This document shows positions 23,209 through 30,700 of a DNA stretch of 38,834 nucleotides, piece after piece; position 1 is the stretch's first letter; each line of letters begins with the position of its first letter. The DNA is from Paenibacillus sp. MZ04-78.2 (GTDB lineage: Bacteria > Bacillota > Bacilli > Paenibacillales > NBRC-103111). Location of the stretch: positions 1 through 38,834 of the forward strand of contig NZ_JANAVJ010000045.1 of NCBI RefSeq assembly GCF_024213375.1. Direction: 5' to 3'. Below the pieces are notes generated by a model that was not told where the DNA came from, did no database searches, and was given only the letters and a program-made list of their open reading frames with translations. The position numbers and the translations under genes are program-made.

Positions 23209-24075
23209 ATGAACGCATCTAGTCATAACAGAGAAATCCGATCCAAGATCGCCAAGGAAACCTTGGATATTTTAGAGCAAGGCTTCTACACCAGTCCCTC
23301 CGGGACAAAAGTAGCCATCCTGAACGAAGTGGAAACGGCCGTTGCGAAGTCCATTCTCTACACGCCCGATCAGCTGCCGAATATTTTGAAAGAAGCAAGT
23401 GCCCTCATTGACCGTAAAGCAGAGAACGCTCCTCGTATTGAGGTGACGAACGAATCGACCTTGGGAGCGGCGCAACGGCTCGTAGCGCAAGAAGGAATTA
23501 CGGAAACCGTCTGCCTGAATTTTGCCTCCGCGAAAAATCCCGGTGGAGGCTTCCTCGGGGGAAGCCAAGCGCAGGAAGAAAGTCTGGCCCGCTCCTCCGC
23601 CTTGTATCCGTGTATTTCCCAGATGACCCCAATGTACGACCATAACCGGAGCCTCAAGACCTGCCTTTATTCGGATTATATGGTCTATTCTCCGAAAGTG
23701 CCGGTCTTCCGAGAGGATCGCGGCAGCCTCCTGCCGGAGCCTTATTTGGTGTCTATGCTCACCGCTCCTGCAGTAAATGCCGGAGTTGTGCGGGAGCGCG
23801 AACCGGAAAATACGGCAAAGATCGATACGGTCATGCTGGAGCGGATTCGCTTTATTTTAGCGGTTGCGGCCACCCACGGACAGCGTGCCATTATTCTCGG
23901 CGCCTTTGGATGCGGCGTCTTCCGCAATGACCCGAAGGATGTCGCCCGCCTTTTCAAGCAAGCGCTAATCGACGAAGGTCGTGCCGTCTGGTTTGATAAA
24001 ATTGTCTTCGCCATTCTCGATAACTCGGCAGACAAACGAACGTTGAACAAATTCAAAACGGCATTGAAGCCATAG
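23209..24075 (+). CDS. TIGR02452-family protein, microbial-type poly(ADP-ribose) glycohydrolase
   Basis: This 288-residue protein has an N-terminal DUF2263 region (about 1-110: REIRSKIAKETLDILEQG) and a macro-domain PARG core. The signature loop reads CLNFASAKNPGGGFLGGSQAQEESLARSSALY (residues about 103-134, with the catalytic QEE). A later macro motif reads AIILGAFGCGVFRNDP (about 228-243). The family hydrolyses ADP-ribose chains or ADP-ribose linked to proteins or nucleic acids. It follows the NADAR gene with GGAG at good spacing and is clearly co-transcribed, so the pair probably removes ADP-ribose marks from two kinds of linkage. A strong terminator follows. Confidence 0.88.
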   Translation: MNASSHNREIRSKIAKETLDILEQGFYTSPSGTKVAILNEVETAVAKSILYTPDQLPNILKEASALIDRKAENAPRIEVTNESTLGAAQRLVAQEGITETVCLNFASAKNPGGGFLGGSQAQEESLARSSALYPCISQMTPMYDHNRSLKTCLYSDYMVYSPKVPVFREDRGSLLPEPYLVSMLTAPAVNAGVVREREPENTAKIDTVMLERIRFILAVAATHGQRAIILGAFGCGVFRNDPKDVARLFKQALIDEGRAVWFDKIVFAILDNSADKRTLNKFKTALKP

Positions 24076-24093
24076 CAACTAGGAAATAAGTGA

Positions 24094-24131
24094 AAGCGTC
24101 GGCCTGGGAAGTGCCGGCGCTTTTATTTTTT
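24094..24131 (+). terminator. Terminator of the NADAR-PARG operon
   Basis: AAGCGTCGGC pairs with GCCGGCGCTT and is followed by TTATTTTTT. It also separates this operon from the convergent type VII effector gene. Confidence 0.85.
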
Positions 24132-24166
24132 CCGCCCCGCGACACCAGCGCGACCTCCAGAACCGT

Positions 24167-25741
24167 TTAAAACGCATGCGCTTTTTGCGTGATCGTGCGC
24201 TCGCATTGTTCAAGCTCGTCTACCGCACGGTGCAAATAATCAATGCATCTTCTTAAATCCTGGTTATAGCCTACTTTGTAATCGATCCAAGTTACCGATA
24301 TGCGCGTCTGCCAGTCGACAAGACTTGCCAGCGTATCGAGTCTGCCGTCCACATGGACGATCTGTTTTTGAACCGCTTGTAAGCGGGAAGACAAATTTCT
24401 GAGCTCCATCATGTTCACGCGAATATCCTCATGTTGTATGCCGGATTGCTTCCATGAATACCAAGAATCCTTGACGAACTTCGAGACCCTGCTAACGATA
24501 TCATGCACTTCAGCATAAACCCGCTGCTTAAAGTCGTGAAACCTCTCCTTCAGGATGGCTCCAAGTCCGGCCTGTTCAAACAGATCGTCGAACTTGCGAA
24601 TCACCCACGTTTTAAACTGAGCAATCTTATCATCCACCACTTCGGCAGCCATCTGGGCAGCTGTTACAAACGCGGCAGCTACAAATGTAATTTCTACAGC
24701 TTTGAGTATCGCTCCTACGGTAATCATCGTTTGAGGAATATTGGTGGCCGCTAGAATACCTGCCGTTTTCATTAATGGAACCGGATCGATATCGCCATTC
24801 CAAATGGAAAAAATGAGCTCCGTCGTTTCGTAAAGCATCGGGTTAGGCAGCATTTGAATCCCTTGCGTAAGATTGGACAGCATTCGATATTCAAAATCTT
24901 TGCTTTGGACCTTGTCCCTGACTAAGGTACCATTGTCGTTCACAAGATGCTTAAGTGCGTGATGGTCCATATTTAATAAATCAGGCAGCGTGCCTTTTTT
25001 CGCCGAAGTTTCGATCATGATCGGTTTCGTCGGATTGTAGAAAAGGGAAGACACGGAATCGTATCTGTTCTGAAATTCCTGAATTTTCTCCCTCATATGC
25101 CGGATCGAATGTTGATAGGTAACGGTAAATTCTTTGTTAAAGCCAGGAGCGTTAAACGTAGAACAATTGGCTATTTTTTCTTGAGTTTCACCAGGCGCCG
25201 TTAGAGTTGCATATAGGGCAAGGTTCCCTCCAAGAGAATGACCCGTTACCGTGATGTTATTGTACAGCTTCGCTTGCGATTCCATGTATAATCTGGCTTT
25301 ATGTTGCTGGACACTTTCCTCTTCATACGAAGTCGACGTATTGTTTTTCCAATCGTTCCGAAACTCTTTTTTGGTGATATCTTCGCTTCCTCGAAAGGCA
25401 AACACCGCTTGACCGGGCTCCGGTTCGAACGTGTACGCTACAAAACCTGTTTCTGCATTGTCGTCATCGATATGGCTTATTTTCCAGTTGTAATATTTCG
25501 AAGAATCCTGCGATAAACTTTCAATTGAATGCTTAAATGCTTCAAACTGTTCTTTTGTTTTAAATTGGCTTTCGACATCTTTAAATGGTGATTCCAGATC
25601 GTTCTTGTAGGTTCTTGCGAGTTCGCCTACGGTTAATGTCCTGTTTTTCAAATGTTTTAATAACTCTTCATTTTTTACAATATTCAGATATATGAGTTCT
25701 GAGAGAACTTGTTTATCTACTTCGGTAATGGTCGTGGTCAT
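24167..25741 (-). CDS. Probable type VII-secreted lipase effector, reverse domain order (TslA-like)
   Basis: This protein of about 524 residues has an N-terminal alpha/beta-hydrolase of the DUF2974 (Mbeg1-like) type: VAYTFEPEPGQAVFAFRGSED, then the nucleophile elbow VTGHSLGGNLALYATL (Ser near 160) and CSTFNAPGFNKE. A central hydrophobic part (about 325-380, ILKAVEITFVAAAFVTAAQM) is followed by a long helical C-terminus with coiled-coil character (RNLSSRLQAVQKQIVHVDGRLD). In Staphylococcus aureus TslA, a type VII lipase toxin, the enzyme is also N-terminal and the LXG-like targeting helices C-terminal. The ATG at 25741 follows AAGGGGGATATC; an upstream start would overlap the lipoprotein gene. 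The likely immunity lipoprotein and a small helper lie just upstream. Confidence 0.75.
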   Translation of the reverse strand: MTTTITEVDKQVLSELIYLNIVKNEELLKHLKNRTLTVGELARTYKNDLESPFKDVESQFKTKEQFEAFKHSIESLSQDSSKYYNWKISHIDDDNAETGFVAYTFEPEPGQAVFAFRGSEDITKKEFRNDWKNNTSTSYEEESVQQHKARLYMESQAKLYNNITVTGHSLGGNLALYATLTAPGETQEKIANCSTFNAPGFNKEFTVTYQHSIRHMREKIQEFQNRYDSVSSLFYNPTKPIMIETSAKKGTLPDLLNMDHHALKHLVNDNGTLVRDKVQSKDFEYRMLSNLTQGIQMLPNPMLYETTELIFSIWNGDIDPVPLMKTAGILAATNIPQTMITVGAILKAVEITFVAAAFVTAAQMAAEVVDDKIAQFKTWVIRKFDDLFEQAGLGAILKERFHDFKQRVYAEVHDIVSRVSKFVKDSWYSWKQSGIQHEDIRVNMMELRNLSSRLQAVQKQIVHVDGRLDTLASLVDWQTRISVTWIDYKVGYNQDLRRCIDYLHRAVDELEQCERTITQKAHAF

Positions 25742-25754
25742 GATATCCCCCTTC

Positions 25755-26537
25755 TTAAGAGTTCGTAGATCCCCGATCAAAATGGCTCAAAATTTCTTTT
25801 ACGGTATATTTTTTTTTCCCATCGGAAATTTCTGCGAACGTATGGGCATAACTGACTTCTTTCTGCCTGTAATAATCAATCGGTACTTTCACCGTGAAAA
25901 AATCTGTACTCACTCGTTCGAATGAAGACGGTTTTAAATAATAAACATCAATAGCTCCGTTTTTAAATTCCTGTAATTCTACTATTTTAGCTACCAATTG
26001 ATCTACTTTTTCGGCTTCACGTTCCTTGTCAATATCAGGCTCGCTTTTAATAAACACATCAATAGCTATCCCATAAAGCTGCTCGGCCTTAAAATAATCC
26101 TCAATACTCATGTTTTTGTTATTCAAATCACGGGCCGGAAAAGCTAGGCCACCCGAATTCAGATATGATTTGACCCAGACGTCCTTTTGCTCAAAAACTT
26201 CTTGAGATACCTTCATCATCTTGGCATCGAACTTGTCGGCCATAATCATGTTCATATAGTTATCCCATACTTTACTAAAATCTTTCGAGATTTCGGCTCT
26301 AAACCGATGCCTTGGGGAATGTTTGGGATACGCCTCCGCTTTGATCGTATCGGTTGAAAATACCCCTGATCCATATCCGCCTCCGACGTTTTCAATCACG
26401 AACTCTTCGCCATACTTATCATTTAAATACCGCGTCATTTTTTCTCCCGCATCTTTGTACTCCTGACCGCATCCCATAAGCGTGACTAGCGATAGCAACA
26501 TCACGATTCGAAGCACCAGCCTTCCATTCAAGTTCAT
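25755..26537 (-). CDS. Lipoprotein, candidate immunity factor for the lipase effector
   Basis: This protein of about 260 residues begins MNLNGRLVLRIVMLLSLVTLMGC, a lipoprotein signal with the lipobox LMGC. An ATG 21 bases upstream would add acidic residues to the signal n-region, so the later start is preferred. The mature part is hydrophilic, with YLNDKYGEEFVIENVGGGYG near the start and VPIDYYRQKEVSYAHTF near the end. I recognise no enzyme motif. TslA is neutralised by lipoproteins (TilA type) encoded next to it. Position, size and lipidation match that role: it would sit outside the membrane where an incoming lipase would act. The gap to the effector start is 13 bp. Confidence 0.65.
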   Translation of the reverse strand: MNLNGRLVLRIVMLLSLVTLMGCGQEYKDAGEKMTRYLNDKYGEEFVIENVGGGYGSGVFSTDTIKAEAYPKHSPRHRFRAEISKDFSKVWDNYMNMIMADKFDAKMMKVSQEVFEQKDVWVKSYLNSGGLAFPARDLNNKNMSIEDYFKAEQLYGIAIDVFIKSEPDIDKEREAEKVDQLVAKIVELQEFKNGAIDVYYLKPSSFERVSTDFFTVKVPIDYYRQKEVSYAHTFAEISDGKKKYTVKEILSHFDRGSTNS

Positions 26538-26560
26538 TTCCCGCTCTGCACCCTCCATCG

Positions 26561-26752
26561 TTATCTCAATTGATACAGCATTTGAACGACCTCACCGTAT
26601 TCGCTTGAAATTTGTGTCAATCTTCCGGAGCAATATTCGACGCTAATTCCTTTCAAACCTTTTAATTCCAACGCTACACTTTCCAATTCTCGTCTGATTC
26701 TGTTGAGTTCTTCAATAATGGCGTTTGCTTCCCATTCTGCTGCCTCGTTCAT
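26561..26752 (-). CDS. Small coiled-coil protein, candidate effector-targeting partner
   Basis: A 63-residue, nearly all-helical protein (NEAAEWEANAIIEELNRIR, later LKGISVEYCSGRLTQISSEY) with no WXG motif. GAGGG lies seven bases before the ATG at 26752. Small helical partners encoded beside LXG or TslA-type effectors bind the targeting helices and are needed for secretion. The two bases between its stop and the first possible lipoprotein start suggest translational coupling. The family assignment is open. Confidence 0.6.
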   Translation of the reverse strand: MNEAAEWEANAIIEELNRIRRELESVALELKGLKGISVEYCSGRLTQISSEYGEVVQMLYQLR

Positions 26753-26788
26753 GCACATCCCTCTTTGTTTTCATAGATTGTAGACGGC

Positions 26789-26819
26789 GGAGAGCGACAG
26801 GAATTTCCTGTCACCCTCC
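26789..26819 (-). other. Intercistronic hairpin after the WXG100 genes
   Basis: GACAGGA-att-TCCTGTC is extended by GGAG/CTCC outside. There is no T-run, so it is more likely an mRNA processing or stability element that separates the highly expressed WXG100 genes from the effector genes. Confidence 0.5.
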
Positions 26820-26834
26820 ATACCGCATCATGTA

Positions 26835-27137
26835 TTATTTAAATTGGCTGGCGTTGCTGTTAATGGTCGTTTCGGTTGCATCGTAGTTCGAAACCGTATT
26901 ATCCAAAAAAGCCGCATAAGAATCGACAACCGCCCGATAATCGCTAAACTTTTGGGAATTCGCGTTGAATTTGTCCTGAATGGTTCGGGAGGCATCGCTA
27001 TCCCAAGAGCTCGTCAAGCTGTTCATTTCTTTCTTAATCTCTTCGAGCTTGGTGGTTAAGCTGCCGTTGAGTGTTCGGATCGTTGCCGCGGTTTGCGTCA
27101 CCTCTGCGGTAGATATGCTGATTCCTTCGATAGACAT
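26835..27137 (-). CDS. WXG100-family protein with WDS in place of WXG
   Basis: This 100-residue helix-turn-helix protein of ESAT-6 size begins SIEGISISTAEVTQTAATIR. The turn reads SSWDSDASRTIQDKF, so the usual Trp-x-Gly is Trp-Asp-Ser. The C-terminal helix ends in DATETTINSNASQFK. Proteins of this family are secreted as dimers by EssC-type machines and also help dock other substrates. It is encoded 28 bp after a second WXG100 gene and may pair with it. The ribosome site is AAGGAGGCCAATCCC. Confidence 0.85.
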   Translation of the reverse strand: MSIEGISISTAEVTQTAATIRTLNGSLTTKLEEIKKEMNSLTSSWDSDASRTIQDKFNANSQKFSDYRAVVDSYAAFLDNTVSNYDATETTINSNASQFK

Positions 27138-27165
27138 AGGGATTGGCCTCCTTAAAGAGAATGGA

Positions 27166-27468
27166 TTAGTTCGCTAATTTTTTGGCGGAGTTTGCAATTT
27201 CGGTTTGTGTTGTCCGATACGTTTGGGCGCTATGCTTTAAAAACTCGGAATATTGCTCCATCAGCTTTTTCATATTTTCAAAATCATCGCGGAAGCCTTC
27301 GATTTGAGTCGTATAAGCGACGTTATCCTGCCCCTTCCACGCATTGCCCATGGCCTTCACTTCGTTAAACAGTTGATCGTACAAACGCTGGTACTCGGCG
27401 GCATGCCCATCCATGTTTTTAGCTGCGGCTTCCAGCTTTGTGGGATCTACGACAATTTTTCTTGCCAT
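27166..27468 (-). CDS. WXG100-family type VII secretion protein (EsxA/YukE-like)
   Basis: This 100-residue protein begins ARKIVVDPTKLEAAAKNMDG and has the canonical turn GNAWKGQDNVAYTTQI (WKG at about residue 44). The second helix has GFRDDFENMKKLMEQY and a YRTTQTEIANSAKK end, which fits the YxxxD/E-type C-terminal export signal region. It is expected to be secreted through EssC as a helical hairpin dimer. It follows the YukD gene with a GGAGAATTTGC site. The pair of WXG100 genes between core machine and effector genes is usual for type VIIb clusters. Confidence 0.88.
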   Translation of the reverse strand: MARKIVVDPTKLEAAAKNMDGHAAEYQRLYDQLFNEVKAMGNAWKGQDNVAYTTQIEGFRDDFENMKKLMEQYSEFLKHSAQTYRTTQTEIANSAKKLAN

Positions 27469-27496
27469 GCAAATTCTCCTCTCGGTAATAAAGGTT

Positions 27497-27748
27497 TTAT
27501 ATTAACATCAGCCTGGAACCGTGATGAAGCCCCGATTCTTGAGCTGACATGCCAATATCCAAAACGGACCCGGTTGTTCGCTCGCATAAAACCGTATCGC
27601 GGGTTGCAGCAAAATAACCGTTGGATAACTCCGCAATCGCACCCGTTAATAACGTCTCGACTTCCCAAAGCTTGGTCGTGAGAGGGATGTATACGTCATA
27701 GGTCCGGGCTAGAGCCGGTACAAAAACCTCAATCAGTATTTTATCCAT
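27497..27748 (-). CDS. YukD/EsaB-like ubiquitin-fold protein
   Basis: This 83-residue protein has the YukD beta-grasp fold: KILIEVFVPALARTYDVYIP, LWEVETLLTGAIAELSNG and an end SGLHHGSRLMLI. YukD/EsaB is a small cytoplasmic component needed for type VIIb secretion; it is not conjugated to proteins. Its start overlaps the end of the EssC gene by 8 bp, so the two are coupled. Confidence 0.82.
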   Translation of the reverse strand: MDKILIEVFVPALARTYDVYIPLTTKLWEVETLLTGAIAELSNGYFAATRDTVLCERTTGSVLDIGMSAQESGLHHGSRLMLI

Positions 27749-30700
27749 CGGAATCGTCCTCTTTGAGATGCAAGGGCGAAGTCACCAGCTTCATGAGAAC
27801 CGGTTTCCCGTTCGTCACGATATAGCCAAAATCGTCTCCAATATCCTGGTACAGCTCGCTTGTGAGCTTCCCGATCTTGAGCTGATATTGATCCGCTATG
27901 CCGTTCCCCAGCCAAATCCCCTCGTTGGGGATTACCTTCGTCTTAAACCAAGCCTCGTAGGATACGGATGAAATCGACGAAACGCGTTCGCAGATAATGA
28001 AATTCATCTGATATGCCGCCTCGCCTTTCTCCAGAAGAACCCGGAGCTTATCCTTGGAATCCTCGGAGATTCGCGAGTTCAAGCTTGCCAGAGAGTGAAT
28101 GATCCAAGTCTGTTTGGCAAAGGCCGAAACCGGACCGCCGGCGGCCATCGCATCCTTGTACGTATGGTTGCGGTGGACAAGGGCGTTAAATAACTGTACG
28201 ACGATTTGGTCCCAATCCGTTGGATTTCCGTAATGGGTATAGTTCTTGGACTCGTCTTCCACCAGCTTATTGTCCGGATCAATGACGGCAACTTCGGCTT
28301 CCGCTTTAGCCGACAGGACCTCGGCCAGCCCTTGGATAAAGCCCGCATTGTCGTTATTTTGAGACAGCACAAGCTGGATGTCATGCTGGTCAAAATGAAA
28401 GCAGGCTGTCTGCAGACTGTGCTTCTCCACGCCCACCGGAATCTTCCCGGCCCTGCCGTACTTGATCTCATCCATTAAGAAATTCGCATCAATGAGCTCA
28501 GGCAGGATCGGAATTCTTCGTGCGACCGGCTCCGTCCATCCGACGGCGTAATCTTCGCCATACTTGCGAATAAGCTCGAAGCGGTTTTCCACATCGCGAT
28601 GCGGGTGCGCGATTTGAAATTCATATACCCGATCGGATTTCATAATGCCTCTCCCTTTAAACTTGGAGGGATAGACGCCTTCGACATTCCCTAGCACACT
28701 GGAATAGTCGGCGGCATCGTTAAGCTGCAGCACATACAATTGTTTAAAGTTCTGCAAAACCCGGTACCGGACCGCGCCTGTATTCAATGCGGACAAGATA
28801 AAGTAAATCCCGTACTTTAAACCTTCCCTCGTTAGATAGGCCACCGCTTCTTCCTTATCCTCGAACAGCTCCGCGAACGCCGAGTAGTTATGAACGACAA
28901 CGACAATAGAAGGAACGGCAGTCTGTGCCGATCTCATATAAGATTGGTAATCGCCGCCATAATCTGCGAACTGTTTTTTCCGGTCCGCGGCTTCTTTATA
29001 CAGCATCTTGAACAAATTATTGACTTTCTCCGCTTCATGCGAGAGCACGACATCGCCCACATGCGGCACTTTGACAAAGGCGCGCAAGGTCTCGGAAGCG
29101 AAATCCAGAATATATGCATGGAGCTCGGACGGCGTATGCTCCTCCATCAGCGAATATAGTAACGTGGTCAAGAAGGTCGTTTTCCCGCTTCCCGCCGCAC
29201 CGTAAATGACCGCATTTCCTTCCTTGGACAACGGGAATGTCATCGTAAACTGCCGCTGGTTGGCAGGGTCGTCCAATTGGCCGATCACGGGATTCAGCAC
29301 ACCGCGGGCTTGTTGCGAAACCGGATGACTCTCTCTGAGCTCGTCAAGATAAACGAATTCCGGAAGCGGGTCCAGCCAGAGCGGACGGACGCGAATGCGT
29401 TCTTCTTGGGCAATGGCCGCCAAATAGCGGTTCACCTCATCCAATTGCTTGGCCGGGTTGTGAAATCGTGTCTTTCGTTTATCGATCTTGACTTGTTTCA
29501 CGATACGTCCCAGGTTATCGATGACGGTCACGCTATCATCCTTGGCTTTCTCCAGCCGATCCGTCGGATAATAAGGCGCCCCTCCCCATGCGGATTGACC
29601 AAGCTCGAACAGCTCGTTGAAGCCAACCTGAACATAGAAGCGCCCGGTAACGGACAGCTCGGCCGCATCCGGCCTTTTAATCACGTCCATACTATCGGCT
29701 TTCTCCTGCACCTTAAGACAGATTCGAAACTTGCTGTTGCTCCAAATCTGATCATCCACCACGCCAGATGGCTTTTGGGTTGCCAAGATCAAGTGAATGC
29801 CCAAGCTTCTGCCGATACGCGCCGCGCTGACCAGCTGCTCCATAAACTCAGGCTGCTGCGTCTTCAATTCCGCGAACTCGTCCGAAATGATAAACAAGTG
29901 CTGCAATGGCTCCGTGACTTTCCCATCCCGGAACAGCCTCTGATATTTGTAGATGTCCATGTTGCTTATGTTCAACCGCTTGCTCGTTTCGCTAAAGATC
30001 GCTTGTCTCCGCTTTAACTCGCTTTGGATGGAAACCAAGGACCGCTTCACCGCCGCACCGTCCAAGTTCGTAATTGTTCCCGCCAAATGAGGCAAACTCG
30101 CGAATGCGCCGGCCATACCGCCGCCTTTGTAGTCGATCAGAATAAAAGCCACCTCATGCGGATGATAGTTTACGGCAAGCGAAAGAATGAACGTCATAAT
30201 AAATTCGCTTTTGCCGGAGCCGGTCATCCCCGCAATCAAGCCATGCGGACCGTGATATTTCTCATGCAGGTCTAGGTAAAACCGTTCTCCGGTCGTATCT
30301 ACCCCGATCGGAGTTTGGAGGGATAAGGCAGGATCGTTATCCCGCCACCTCGTCAGCGCATTCAGATGCTCGACCTTGCCTACCTCGAACAAATCTAGAA
30401 ATGTCAGCATGGCAGGCAGCGTATAGCCCGATCCCGAACTATCCAATTGAATATTGGCCAGATGCACGGCAAGCTGAAGCTCGTCCTGAATGGTATAAGG
30501 ATGTGGTTGAAACGCAATATGCTTCCCGGAAGTATCGTCCTTGTCAAATATTTTCGAATGATTTCCTTCAAATTCCACGACCAGCGAGCACTCTTTGGGC
30601 AAGTTTTTCAGCTCGTCGTAAAGATGGATCACGCTAAGGCCCATATTGTTTTTTTGCTTCCGTATCCCATTCATCATCTCCGCCTTGCCGGCCAGACTCT

